A model generated the notes under the pieces. It made no database searches. It worked only from the letters and a program-made list of their open reading frames with translations, and was not told the DNA's origin. A DNA stretch of 64,000 bases from Flagellimonas pelagia (GTDB lineage Bacteria > Bacteroidota > Bacteroidia > Flavobacteriales > Flavobacteriaceae). The DNA lies in the NCBI RefSeq assembly GCF_003584135.1, contig NZ_QXFI01000008.1:62001-126000 (forward strand). The letters run 5' to 3'. Shown here piece after piece: positions 50,488 through 59,100 of this stretch (the first letter of the stretch is position 1; the number at the start of each line of letters is the position of its first letter). A program made the translations under genes and the position numbers.

Positions 50488-51732
50488 ATGCGTGATTTGA
50501 TCAAACATTTGTTCCTCTTTGCAATGGCTACCCAAACCTTTGCTCAGGTTCAGGAAGAGGTGAACCCTCCCGAAAATATCAAGACCATCATTTTTAAGGG
50601 ACCAACGGAAGACCAATTTCCAGTGGTACTCCTGGGTGAAAGCATGACCTTGGAGTTTGATGATATTACCGCCAAGGAACAGGACTATTATTATAAGATA
50701 GTGCATTGCAATTACGACTGGACCCCATCGCAATTATTGAAATCACAGTACCTGTCAGGGGCGGACAACCAGCGCATCATCGATTATGAGAATAGCTATA
50801 CCACCCTACAGCCCTATTCCAACTATCGGTTGACGATCCCCAACGATAATGTTCGGCTCAAGGTGAGTGGCAACTATGTCCTGGAAATTTATAATAGTTA
50901 CGGAGAGATTCAATTCTCCAGAAGGTTTGTGGTGTACCGTGATGCCGTTACCGTGGGCGGTGTGGTAAAGCGCTCCCGTGACTTTAACTACCTCAACGAA
51001 AAGCAGGTGGTCCAATTTTCCATCAACACCAACGGTTTTCCTGTGGTGAACCCAAAAAATGAAGTAAAGGTGGCCATTCTTCAAAACTATTTTTGGCCCA
51101 CGGCATTGTATAACATCAAACCACAATTTACCATTGGCACCGAACTGGTATACAAATATGACAAGGAAACCAGTTTTTTTGGAGGCAACGAGTTTTTGAA
51201 TTTTGACACCAAAGACCTGCGTTCACCCACTTTTGCCATTTCCCGGATTGAAATGGGACAGGTCTATAACCATTATCTGTTTCCCAGTGAATATCGGTTT
51301 GATAAGCCTTATACGTATTTCCCTGACATCAATGGGGATTTTGTGGTGCGTACCCTCCAAGGGGACGATGTGTCCCGTGAGGCCGAATATTCCAAAGTTC
51401 ATTTTAAACTGCCCTATTCCAACCTCATTGGACTGGATCAAGTGTATGTGGTCGGCAAGTTCAACAACTACGCCCTCACGGATGAAAATAGGATGACCTT
51501 TAACCCTGACAGTGGAATGTTCGAAGTTACCTTATTGATGAAACAAGGATTCTACAACTACAAATATGTGGTGGAAAGGGACAATGGCGCCATAGAACCC
51601 AACTTTGTGAGCGGGAATTTCCACTTTACCGAAAACAATTACCTGATCTTGGTATACTATCGGGATTTTGGCGACCTGTATGATAGTATTATAGGTATAG
51701 GTTCCGTGAATTCCAGAACTATCAGCAATTGA
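50488..51732 (+). CDS. Type IX secretion system plug protein (DUF5103)
   Basis: A 414-residue exported protein with a signal peptide (KHLFLFAMATQTFAQ). The body matches DUF5103, now known as the plug that closes the periplasmic side of the SprA translocon: IVHCNYDWTPSQLLKSQYL, ENSYTTLQPYSNYRLTIPN, SGNYVLEIYN, and the C-terminal E-set-like VYVVGKFNNYALTDENRM. It supports the presence of a complete T9SS, consistent with the type B sorting domain at 36.3 kb. It lies upstream of DUF3667 and apaG in the same direction. Confidence 0.92.
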   Translation: MRDLIKHLFLFAMATQTFAQVQEEVNPPENIKTIIFKGPTEDQFPVVLLGESMTLEFDDITAKEQDYYYKIVHCNYDWTPSQLLKSQYLSGADNQRIIDYENSYTTLQPYSNYRLTIPNDNVRLKVSGNYVLEIYNSYGEIQFSRRFVVYRDAVTVGGVVKRSRDFNYLNEKQVVQFSINTNGFPVVNPKNEVKVAILQNYFWPTALYNIKPQFTIGTELVYKYDKETSFFGGNEFLNFDTKDLRSPTFAISRIEMGQVYNHYLFPSEYRFDKPYTYFPDINGDFVVRTLQGDDVSREAEYSKVHFKLPYSNLIGLDQVYVVGKFNNYALTDENRMTFNPDSGMFEVTLLMKQGFYNYKYVVERDNGAIEPNFVSGNFHFTENNYLILVYYRDFGDLYDSIIGIGSVNSRTISN

Positions 51733-51762
51733 TTATATTTAGGCCCAAATCCTGGGAAGGTT

Positions 51763-53013
51763 ATGGGGAAAAAAGATGGCTTGGTCAGTAAAGGCCGTTA
51801 TCAACTTCAATTTAGGGGCGTTACATGTTTGAACTGCGGCCACCCGTTGGACATCAGTGATAAATACTGTCCCAACTGCTCACAGGCCAACAGCACCAAA
51901 AAATTGACCCTCAAGGATTTTCTGGATGAATTCCTTTCCAGTGTCATGAACTATGACTCCAAACTTTTAAAGACCTTGTCGGCACTGATAATGCGTCCCG
52001 GGGGCATTACCATGGACTATATCAACGGCAAAAGAGTTTCGTACACTAATCCGTTCCGGTTTTTGTTGAGTTTGGCCTTTATCTATTTTTTGATGTTCAC
52101 CTTCAACAACCAATTTTCAGATCTGGATAAGGCCGCAAAATCCTTTGATGGCAATATTACAGCGGGAGGCCCTGTTTCGTACAATATTAAGTCTGGGGAC
52201 ATAAAAGTGGACAGCTTGAAGATGAAGCAACAAGCCGAGGAAGTGTTGAAATCTCTGGATTCCATCGATAAGAAGAACCCTGGATTGGCCCTTGGCCTCA
52301 AAAAATTCGATTCTATTCGAAATGCCGACCCTGAGGTGGCACATTCGCTCAGCATGTTGGACTCCCTGACCCATTTAAAAGATCAAAAACCCAAGGTGAA
52401 CAAGGATTCCTTGATGGCGGCCAACCCAAAGATCTACTTTGATAGCATCAGCAAAAAGTCGGGGATAGACGGGTTCTCCGACAAAGTTGATTTTTTTGTC
52501 CAAATGATCAAGAAAGACACCCTTTTCTCCTTTGAGCAGGCCAGTGAAAAATACAACATCGAGGGAACCATGTCCAACAAAATGGCCTTCAATGCATCCA
52601 ACAATTTTTTGACCATTATACAACGACCAAGTGCATTCATAAAGTCGACAATTTCCAAGCTGCCCTTTGTGATATTCTTCTTTATGCCATTGTTCACCAT
52701 CTTCATTTGGCTGGTGTACATCAGAAAAAAATATACCTACACCGATCATCTTATTTTTAGTTTCCACAATCAGTCCCTCTTGTTTATCTTGCTCATCCTT
52801 AGCTTGATCTTGGACACGATTTTCAAGATCAGCACCGCATGGCTTTTTGTGACCATTTTCAGCATTTATCTGTTCATGGCCATGAAAAAGTTTTATGGAC
52901 AAGGAGTATTTAAAACAATTGTGAAATACATTTTTCTGAACACTATATTTACGATCTTGGCATTTTTTGCCGTACTCGTACTGTTTACAGGAAGTGTCTT
53001 TATCTATAACTAG
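51763..53013 (+). CDS. DUF3667 membrane protein
   Basis: A 416-residue protein with an N-terminal zinc ribbon (CLNCGHPLDISDKYCPNCSQ, four cysteines), then TLKDFLDEFLSSVMNYDSK and MRPGGITMDYINGKRVSYTNP, the family signature. One membrane helix follows near residue 100, a long hydrophilic loop of about 190 residues, and then three or four helices. The loop is unusually long for the family. Function unknown; the zinc ribbon and ordered helices suggest regulation or assembly in the membrane. Confidence 0.92.
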   Translation: MGKKDGLVSKGRYQLQFRGVTCLNCGHPLDISDKYCPNCSQANSTKKLTLKDFLDEFLSSVMNYDSKLLKTLSALIMRPGGITMDYINGKRVSYTNPFRFLLSLAFIYFLMFTFNNQFSDLDKAAKSFDGNITAGGPVSYNIKSGDIKVDSLKMKQQAEEVLKSLDSIDKKNPGLALGLKKFDSIRNADPEVAHSLSMLDSLTHLKDQKPKVNKDSLMAANPKIYFDSISKKSGIDGFSDKVDFFVQMIKKDTLFSFEQASEKYNIEGTMSNKMAFNASNNFLTIIQRPSAFIKSTISKLPFVIFFFMPLFTIFIWLVYIRKKYTYTDHLIFSFHNQSLLFILLILSLILDTIFKISTAWLFVTIFSIYLFMAMKKFYGQGVFKTIVKYIFLNTIFTILAFFAVLVLFTGSVFIYN

Positions 53014-53016
53014 CGT

Positions 53017-53403
53017 ATGTTCACTCAAGTAACAAAAGGCATTAAGGTTTCCGTCCAGACCACTTTTGAAGGTACTTTCTTCAAAAATTACAAAATGCAC
53101 TATGCCTTTGGCTACACCATAACCATTGAAAACCTGAGCAAGGATGCCGTCCAACTGGTGGCAAGGCATTGGGATATTTTTGATGCCCTGAAGGACATGG
53201 AGACCATTGACGGCGAAGGGGTCATCGGCAGAAAGCCCGTGATCAAACCTGGCAAGTCCCATACCTACAGTTCGGGATGTCTTTTGGCATCTCCCATTGG
53301 CGCCATGAAAGGGTATTACGAGATGGTGAACTTTACCACCTCCGAAGAATTTGAAGTGGAGATACCCACCTTCAAATTTGCTGCTCCTTTTGCCATAAAC
53401 TAA
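53017..53403 (+). CDS. apaG: ApaG domain protein
   Basis: A 128-residue protein with the immunoglobulin-like ApaG fold: VQTTFEGTFFKNYKMHYAFGYTITI-like front (VSVQTTFEGTFF), ENLSKDAVQLVARHWDIFDA, and GVIGRKPVIKPGKSHTYSSG. The family is linked to Co2+/Mg2+ phenotypes in enterobacteria but the biochemistry is unsettled. It follows the DUF3667 gene by 3 bases, so both are likely on one transcript. Confidence 0.93.
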   Translation: MFTQVTKGIKVSVQTTFEGTFFKNYKMHYAFGYTITIENLSKDAVQLVARHWDIFDALKDMETIDGEGVIGRKPVIKPGKSHTYSSGCLLASPIGAMKGYYEMVNFTTSEEFEVEIPTFKFAAPFAIN

Positions 53404-53436
53404 AGCGCATCATTTTCTATTCGATATCCGATTGCT

Positions 53437-53444
53437 TACCTTTG
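53437..53444 (+). promoter_or_regulatory. -7 box of pruA
   Basis: TACCTTTG, exact match, 30 bases before the ATG. No -33 TTG at the right distance. Confidence 0.5.
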
Positions 53445-53474
53445 GTGGAATTTTAAAATTTAAAAATCAACACC

Positions 53475-55103
53475 ATGGGAAAAGGATTTTTTCAAGTTCC
53501 GACTGCATATAACGAACCTGTAAAAAGCTACGCCCCGGGAACCCCGGAACGCGACGAGGTATTAAAACAATATAAGGCCTATTACAAGGGAAATGTAGAA
53601 GTGCCTTTGTATATTGGCATTGATGAAATCAAGACGGGCAACACCAAGCCCATGTCTCCTCCCCACGAGCACAAACATGTGGTGGGACATTACCACACAG
53701 CCGATAAAAAACATGTGGAGCAGGCCATTTCCAATTGTCTGGAATCCAGAAAAGCTTGGGCCAATCTCCCTTGGGAACAGCGTGCCGCCGTTTTCTTGAA
53801 AGCGGCAGAACTCATTGCAGGTCCTTACCGCGCCAAGATCAATGCATCCACCATGATGGCACAGTCCAAGACCATACACCAAGCTGAGATCGATGCTGCT
53901 TGCGAGTTGATCGATTTCTTGAGATTCAACGTGGAGTTCATGTCCCAGATTTACGGGGAACAACCAGAATCTTCCGAAGGCATATGGAACCGTGTGGAAT
54001 ACCGTCCGTTGGAAGGTTTCATCTACGCGATCACCCCGTTCAACTTTACGGCGATAGCAGGGAACCTACCTGCCAGTGCCGCAATGATGGGCAACGTGGT
54101 CGTATGGAAGCCAAGTGATAGCCAGATATTTTCGGCAAAAGTCATTATGGATGTGTTCAAGGAGGCTGGTCTTCCCGATGGGGTCATCAACATGGTGATG
54201 GGGGATCCTGTCATGATCTCGGAAACCCTTTTGGCCAGCCCAGATTTTGCTGGTCTGCACTTTACAGGTTCCACCCATGTATTCAAAGAATTGTGGAAAC
54301 AGATCGGGAACAATATCCATTCCTATAAAACCTACCCAAGGATTGTGGGAGAAACAGGCGGGAAGGATTTTATCATCGCACACCCATCGGCAAAACCGAA
54401 ACAGGTGGCCACTGCAATTGTTCGCGGTGCATTTGAGCTGCAAGGGCAAAAATGTAGTGCCGCTTCCCGTGTCTATCTTCCAAAATCCACCGCAACTGAA
54501 ATACTGGATCTGGTAAAGGCGGATTTGGCATCCTTCAACAAGCCAGGTTCTCCAGAGGATATGAGCAACTTCATCACCGCCGTGATCCATGAAGGTTCTT
54601 TTGACAAACTGGCCAAGTATATCGATCAGGCCAAGGCCGATAAGGATACCGAGATCATTGCCGGGGGAGGTTACGACAAGTCCGTGGGATATTTTGTGGA
54701 ACCTACCGTTATTCTGACCACCAATCCAAAGTATGAGACCATGTACACTGAACTGTTCGGGCCTGTGGTCACCGTCTACATTTATGAGGATAAGGATTGG
54801 AGTGAAACTCTAAAATTGGTCGATAGCACTTCCGAGTACGCCTTGACCGGGGCAGTTTTGTCCACCGACCGTTATGCCATAGAGGAGGCCACCAAGGCCC
54901 TTCAGGATTGTGCAGGGAACTTCTACATCAACGATAAACCCACCGGTGCCGTTGTAGGCCAGCAGCCTTTTGGAGGCGCCAGGGCATCAGGGACCAATGA
55001 CAAAGCGGGCTCCGCACAAAACTTGTTACGTTGGGTTTCTCCCCGATTGATCAAGGAGACTTTTGTTACCCCAGAAGATTATCGTTATCCATTTTTGGGA
55101 TAA
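53475..55103 (+). CDS. pruA: 1-pyrroline-5-carboxylate dehydrogenase
   Basis: The second enzyme of proline breakdown, oxidising P5C/glutamate semialdehyde to glutamate. The 542 residues fit the stand-alone eukaryotic-like form. Visible are AITPFNFTAIAGNLPASAAM, GLHFTGSTHVFKELWK (NAD-binding), VGETGGKDF and the catalytic cysteine in GAFELQGQKCSAASR. The C-terminal QQPFGGARASGTNDKAG is also typical. It is monocistronic with a -7 box and a terminator. Proline dehydrogenase is not in the window. Confidence 0.97.
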   Translation: MGKGFFQVPTAYNEPVKSYAPGTPERDEVLKQYKAYYKGNVEVPLYIGIDEIKTGNTKPMSPPHEHKHVVGHYHTADKKHVEQAISNCLESRKAWANLPWEQRAAVFLKAAELIAGPYRAKINASTMMAQSKTIHQAEIDAACELIDFLRFNVEFMSQIYGEQPESSEGIWNRVEYRPLEGFIYAITPFNFTAIAGNLPASAAMMGNVVVWKPSDSQIFSAKVIMDVFKEAGLPDGVINMVMGDPVMISETLLASPDFAGLHFTGSTHVFKELWKQIGNNIHSYKTYPRIVGETGGKDFIIAHPSAKPKQVATAIVRGAFELQGQKCSAASRVYLPKSTATEILDLVKADLASFNKPGSPEDMSNFITAVIHEGSFDKLAKYIDQAKADKDTEIIAGGGYDKSVGYFVEPTVILTTNPKYETMYTELFGPVVTVYIYEDKDWSETLKLVDSTSEYALTGAVLSTDRYAIEEATKALQDCAGNFYINDKPTGAVVGQQPFGGARASGTNDKAGSAQNLLRWVSPRLIKETFVTPEDYRYPFLG

Positions 55104-55121
55104 TTTCGAAATACCTAATTT

Positions 55122-55150
55122 AAAGGCTGCCAATAATGGTAGCCTTTTTT
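55122..55150 (+). terminator. Terminator of pruA
   Basis: An 11-bp stem with one G-T pair (AAAGGCTGCCA with TGGTAGCCTTT), 4-base loop, six T. Confidence 0.85.
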
Positions 55151-55173
55151 ATTTGATCTAAACACAAAAAACC

Positions 55174-55938
55174 ATGCCCAGACCCTATATTTTAGCCGAA
55201 ACCAATTGGAAGCACCTTAAAGACGAATCCTTTGATTTGGCAGTGCTCCCTTGGGGTGCCACGGAAGCCCATAATTATCATTTGCCTTATGCAACGGATG
55301 TGATTGAAGCGACCAAAATCGCAGAAGAATCGGCACGTTTGGCTTGGGAACAAGGTGGCAAGGTGGTGGTACTACCTACCATTCCATTTGGTGTAAATAC
55401 AGGGCAATCGGACATTTATTTGGATATGAACCTGAACCCCAGCACCCAATTTACCATTTTAAAGGACGTGTTGACCGTTTTGGAAAGACAGGGCGTGCAT
55501 AAGTTCATGATATTGAACAGCCACGGAGGCAACAATTGGGAAGCACTGGTACGGGAATTGGGACTGCTCTTTCCGAACATGTTCCTTTGCGTGACCAATT
55601 GGTTCAAAATGGTAGAGAAAAAGGAGATTTTTGAAATTCCAGGCGATCATGCCGATGAAATGGAGACCAGCCTTATCCTGCATTTGGCTCCCGAACTGGT
55701 ACTTCCGAGAGAAGATTGGGGCGATGGAAAAGAATTCAAAAACAAGATCAAAGCCTTTTCCGAAGGGTGGGCCTGGACGGAGCGGCCATGGTCCAAGATC
55801 AGTGCCGATACCGGGGTAGGCGATCCATCCAAAGCAACTGCGGAGAAAGGAAAGCTGTTTTTTGATACGGTTTGTGCAAAAATGGCCAGACTGTTCATGG
55901 ATATTGCCCAAGCGAATCCTAACGAACTTTACGAATAG
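55174..55938 (+). CDS. Creatininase family amidohydrolase
   Basis: A 254-residue metal-dependent amidohydrolase. The di-metal site is visible: E31, H33, H36 and D42 in GATEAHNYHLPYATD, H117 in LNSHGGNN, and the E162-region in PGDHADEMETS. The family includes creatininase, MftE and FAPy deformylase (ArfB), so the substrate could be a formamide, a cyclic amide or a peptide. It is 2 bases upstream of the GlxA-type regulator gene and thus probably co-expressed with it. No mycofactocin or flavin-pathway partners are seen. Confidence 0.9.
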   Translation: MPRPYILAETNWKHLKDESFDLAVLPWGATEAHNYHLPYATDVIEATKIAEESARLAWEQGGKVVVLPTIPFGVNTGQSDIYLDMNLNPSTQFTILKDVLTVLERQGVHKFMILNSHGGNNWEALVRELGLLFPNMFLCVTNWFKMVEKKEIFEIPGDHADEMETSLILHLAPELVLPREDWGDGKEFKNKIKAFSEGWAWTERPWSKISADTGVGDPSKATAEKGKLFFDTVCAKMARLFMDIAQANPNELYE

Positions 55939-55940
55939 GA

Positions 55941-56909
55941 ATGAAATGCTCCACAAAGCACCGTGCTTTTTTCCTGATTCCCCCAGAAGTACAGCTACTG
56001 GACATTGCCGGTCCTGCACATTTGTTTTATGAGGCCAAGGAATATGGAGCCTCATTGGAAACCCATTTTCTAAGTATGGAAAGCCATCTGATGCAATTTT
56101 CAAGCGCCGGACTTTCCTTGGGGAACCTTGAACTTTTTTCCGATCATACCCTCGGTCCCGACGATCTTCTTTTTATTCCCGGACTTGAGTCACATTTGTT
56201 TTACGATACCAACATCACAAAGAAATATGTCGATTTCTTTGATTGGTTAAGACATCAATATAAGAACAAGGCCAAAATATGTTCGGTATGCACTGGGGCA
56301 TATCTCGTGGCATTGACAGGGCTTTTGAACGGTAAAGAATGTACCACGCACTGGAAGTATCTGGAAGATTTTAAAACCAGGTTCCCAAAGACCCATTTAC
56401 TTTCGGATCGTTTGATCACACATGATGGCAACCTATATTCCAGTGCAGGGGTTTCTTCAGGGATTGATTTGGCACTTTATCTTTTGGAAGAATTGTTCGG
56501 AGCAGTGTTTGCATCAAAGATTGCCAAGGAAGTTGTCATTTATCTTCGTAGGACAGAAAACGACCCTCAACTCAGTGTTTTTCTTCAGTACAGGAACCAT
56601 ATTGACACAAGGATACATCAGGTGCAAGATTTACTGGCCCAAAATCTTGAGCAGAAAAACAATATTGAGAACTTGGCCAATTCAGTTCACATGAGTCCCC
56701 GTAACCTTACCCGACTCTTCAAAAAGACCACTGGAATCACCATTGGTGAGTATTTGGACAGATTGCGGGTGGAAAGGGCCATTCAATTGCTCACGGCAGG
56801 TTCCAAAGTAAGCGCGGTAGCCACGGCATGTGGCCTCCAAAGCAGCAATCAACTGCGCTCCCTACTTAAAAAACACACCACTTCCCTCCCATCCGATTGG
56901 AAAGCATAA
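55941..56909 (+). CDS. GlxA-type AraC family regulator with DJ-1/PfpI domain
   Basis: A 322-residue transcription factor. The N-terminal 200 residues are a DJ-1/PfpI domain (PPEVQLLDIAGPAHLF, KICSVCTGAYLVALTG with C117 at the nucleophile elbow). The C-terminal 100 residues are an AraC HTH pair (NSVHMSPRNLTRLFKKTTGI, GEYLDRLRVERAIQLL). GlxA-type proteins sense small metabolites and activate nearby catabolic genes. The next gene is a secreted protein with the same DJ-1 fold, so sensor and enzyme may share a ligand; that is inference. Confidence 0.92.
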   Translation: MKCSTKHRAFFLIPPEVQLLDIAGPAHLFYEAKEYGASLETHFLSMESHLMQFSSAGLSLGNLELFSDHTLGPDDLLFIPGLESHLFYDTNITKKYVDFFDWLRHQYKNKAKICSVCTGAYLVALTGLLNGKECTTHWKYLEDFKTRFPKTHLLSDRLITHDGNLYSSAGVSSGIDLALYLLEELFGAVFASKIAKEVVIYLRRTENDPQLSVFLQYRNHIDTRIHQVQDLLAQNLEQKNNIENLANSVHMSPRNLTRLFKKTTGITIGEYLDRLRVERAIQLLTAGSKVSAVATACGLQSSNQLRSLLKKHTTSLPSDWKA

Positions 56910-56959
56910 TTGGCCCAATACTGCGGATGGTTGTCCTTTCGCCATGTCTTCCCCTATTG

Positions 56960-56967
56960 TACTTTTG
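56960..56967 (+). promoter_or_regulatory. -7 box of the secreted DJ-1 gene
   Basis: TACTTTTG, exact match, 16 bases before the ATG. The nearest TTG (56931-56933) is 26 bases away; an activator (the adjacent GlxA-type protein) would fit a weak -33. Confidence 0.5.
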
Positions 56968-56983
56968 AACAAATCATCAAAAA

Positions 56984-58021
56984 ATGAACAAGCTATCCTA
57001 TTTACTCGCCCTTTGTTTGACATCATTACTGACTATGGCCCAAAACACTGAAACCCAAAACACGGTATACATCTGCCCTCCTTGCGGTAGCTCGTGTGAC
57101 GATGCCATGCATCATGCTCCTGGCGTTTGCTCGCACTGCAACATGCCCCTTGTGAAAAAGGATGACTCCAAGACCATCGCCTTTTATCTACAAAATGGGG
57201 TCGAAGTATTGGATTTTGCTGGCCCGATGGAAGTCTTCACCTATGCCGGATACAAAGTATTCACCGTTTCAGCGACACAGGAACCTATCAAATCGCAGGG
57301 GGTATTGCAGGTAGTGCCCGACTACAGCATTGAAAATGCCCCGAAAGCTGATATATTGGCCTTTTTTGGGGGTAATTCCGGTGCAGCTTCCCAAAACGAA
57401 AAAGTGATCAAATGGGTACAGGGCCAAAAGGATGTACAATATCATTTTTCCGTATGTACGGGGGCTTTTGTTTTGGCGGAAGCCGGGGTGTTGGATGGCA
57501 AAACGGCCACCACCTTCCATAATGCCCTTGCCGATCTGGAGGCCAATTATCTGAAAGTGGACGTGCGTAAAAACGTCCGATTTGTAGATAATGGCAACGT
57601 GATCACCACGGCCGGAATTTCAGCAGGAATCGATGGTGCATTGCATCTGGTGGCCAAACTCCAAGGGTTGAACGCAGCCAAACGTACGGCCTATTACATG
57701 GAGTACGATAACTGGAATTTGGGTAATGGGCTGATACTTTCAGATGATAATCCATATAATCAAACGGAACCAGCATCTTTTTACACCGCATTTGAGGGCA
57801 CTTATGAACATCCAAGGAGTTCCCAAGTCCAATTGATTTATAATAGGAAAGAAGGAAACTTGGTGGTCGAAAACAAGGGATTGCAATCACCTGTACTCCA
57901 TATTGTGGACGATGTGTTTTCCGATGCAGGAAATGAACCCGTGTTCTTCCACAGGAATAATTCGGGTGATGTTATCGGGTACTCCCTTACCAAAGAAGGG
58001 ACCTTGTACAAGAAATTATGA
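56984..58021 (+). CDS. Secreted DJ-1/PfpI protein with N-terminal Cys/His-rich domain
   Basis: A 345-residue exported protein. A signal peptide (residues 1-19) is followed by a Cys/His cluster: C31, C34, C38, H43, H44, C49 and C52 (YICPPCGSSCDDAMHH, GVCSHCNMPLV), resembling heavy-metal-binding ribbons. A DJ-1/PfpI domain comes next (VEVLDFAGPMEVFTYAGY, nucleophile C158 in FSVCTGAFVLAEAG, AGISAGIDGALHLV). The last 75 residues form a small beta domain. The domain order signal, metal ribbon, DJ-1, beta cap is unusual; most DJ-1 proteins are cytoplasmic. Possible activities are isonitrile hydratase-like or glyoxalase/deglycase-like chemistry. Confidence 0.85.
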   Translation: MNKLSYLLALCLTSLLTMAQNTETQNTVYICPPCGSSCDDAMHHAPGVCSHCNMPLVKKDDSKTIAFYLQNGVEVLDFAGPMEVFTYAGYKVFTVSATQEPIKSQGVLQVVPDYSIENAPKADILAFFGGNSGAASQNEKVIKWVQGQKDVQYHFSVCTGAFVLAEAGVLDGKTATTFHNALADLEANYLKVDVRKNVRFVDNGNVITTAGISAGIDGALHLVAKLQGLNAAKRTAYYMEYDNWNLGNGLILSDDNPYNQTEPASFYTAFEGTYEHPRSSQVQLIYNRKEGNLVVENKGLQSPVLHIVDDVFSDAGNEPVFFHRNNSGDVIGYSLTKEGTLYKKL

Positions 58022-58171
58022 TTCTTCACTCGGAAGCAGACTACAATAAAACCCACATTAATACTGTTCTAAAAACTACTAAACTTACTTTGGGAGAAGG
58101 TTAAAATGGGATTTTAAAGAGATACATCCTGAAGCGTTCCATACTTTTTATGTAAATTTAACGTTAATTAA

Positions 58172-58202
58172 TTGTTACTTGAATGTAATCTATTTAGTTT
58201 TA
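58172..58202 (+). promoter_or_regulatory. Promoter of the 40-residue ORF
   Basis: TTG at 58172-58174, 20 bases, then TAGTTTTA (58195-58202), one mismatch to TAnnTTTG. It lies 20 bases before the ATG at 58223. The gap 58022-58171 has nothing else I recognise. Confidence 0.5.
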
Positions 58203-58222
58203 CATTGTAAAAACAATTCGTT

Positions 58223-58345
58223 ATGAGCGCAGGTATACATGTTTGGTGGAAAAAAATGGTTGAAAAATATAACCGTCTTTGGCAGTTCGGCAAGGATTAT
58301 GCCCGTAAATGCCGATTGGTTTATAAAAGAATGTACAGTATTTAA
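58223..58345 (+). CDS. Very small basic protein, 40 residues (candidate)
   Basis: A 40-codon ORF with its own promoter-like sequence. The product is strongly basic and aromatic (HVWWKKMVEKYNRLWQFGK, then RLVYKRMYSI), with no signal or membrane helix. Its stop overlaps the convergent rsmG stop by 4 bases. I do not recognise it. The high content of Trp, Tyr, Lys and Arg is not typical for chance ORFs in this AT-rich DNA, and suggests binding to RNA, ribosome or membrane surface. Evidence is limited to sequence character and the promoter. Confidence 0.45.
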   Translation: MSAGIHVWWKKMVEKYNRLWQFGKDYARKCRLVYKRMYSI

Positions 58346-58983
58346 CTACGTTCCTTAAACTTCTGAGGCAGGTACACCACTTTTTTGGTATCGAAAAAAT
58401 ACTCCTCAAAATACTCCTTTAAGTCAAAAATTTGGACAGTGGCATAATCTTTCAACTCTTCTTCCAAATCACCACCTTTTAAATAAAGTATCCCGTTTTT
58501 ACGTTCGTGTGCAGAGTCCTTTTTTACTTTGCCCTTGGTCCAATGTACAAACGTGGGCATGGCGGCTACGGCCCTGCTCACAATAAAATCAAATTGTCCA
58601 GGAATCTCCTCTACTCGGGAATGAATGGCTTTTACATTATCCAGTTGAAGCCCATCGATCACTTCTTGTACTACCTTAATTTTTTTGCCGATGGCATCCA
58701 CCAAGGTAAAATTGACGTTTGGAAACAAGATGGCCAACGGAATACCGGGAAACCCGCCTCCTGTTCCCACATCAAGAATATCAGCTCCTTCGTTAAAGGT
58801 CTGGATTTTTGCAATTCCGAGGGAATGAAGCACATGCCGTAGATAAAGTTCGTCGATATCCTTTCTGGAAACCACGTTGATCTTTTGGTTCCAATCTTGA
58901 TAAAGCCCCTCCAAAGCCTTAAAATGGGCCACTTGGTCCTCGGTGAGCGTCGTAAAATATTTTTGGATGAGATCGGCAGTCAT
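58342..58983 (-). CDS. rsmG: 16S rRNA (guanine-527 N7)-methyltransferase
   Basis: The enzyme that methylates G527 in the 530 loop of 16S rRNA; its loss gives low-level streptomycin resistance in other bacteria. The 213 residues have the SAM motif ADILDVGTGGGFPGIPLAI, the family words YLRHVLHSLG and FDFIVSRAVAAMPTFVHW, and the C-terminal VVYLPQKF. Two -7 boxes lie directly upstream; the nearer one would give a leaderless message. Confidence 0.97.
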   Translation of the reverse strand: MTADLIQKYFTTLTEDQVAHFKALEGLYQDWNQKINVVSRKDIDELYLRHVLHSLGIAKIQTFNEGADILDVGTGGGFPGIPLAILFPNVNFTLVDAIGKKIKVVQEVIDGLQLDNVKAIHSRVEEIPGQFDFIVSRAVAAMPTFVHWTKGKVKKDSAHERKNGILYLKGGDLEEELKDYATVQIFDLKEYFEEYFFDTKKVVYLPQKFKERS

Positions 58984-58988
58984 TCCCG

Positions 58989-59011
58989 CAAACTTATTTT
59001 TAGCAAAATTA
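58989..59011 (-). promoter_or_regulatory. Two overlapping -7 boxes of rsmG
   Basis: TAAGTTTG (58996-58989) and TAATTTTG (59011-59004), both exact TAnnTTTG matches on the minus strand. The first ends 5 bases before the ATG, so transcription could start at the start codon itself. Confidence 0.5.
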
Positions 59012-59049
59012 ATACTTTTAAAGACCTTAACACCGTTCTAACACAAGGC

Positions 59050-59083
59050 TTTTGATCTCATAGGATTAAAAAAGCTATTTTTG
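59050..59083 (+). promoter_or_regulatory. Promoter of the desaturase gene
   Basis: TTTTG at 59050-59054, 21 bases, then TATTTTTG at 59076-59083. One of the clearest Bacteroidetes promoters in the window, 17 bases before the ATG. Confidence 0.75.
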
Positions 59084-59100
59084 TAAAAAACAATTATTTT

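Noticed and set aside
52375-53262. Long ORF on the minus strand across the end of the DUF3667 and apaG genes
   Set aside because: Both plus-strand genes are well supported families; the minus reading has no motif.
55174-55938. Creatininase-type gene as part of a mycofactocin (MftE) or FAPy deformylase (ArfB) system
   Set aside because: No radical SAM, precursor peptide or flavin/deazaflavin genes nearby; only the broad family is supported.
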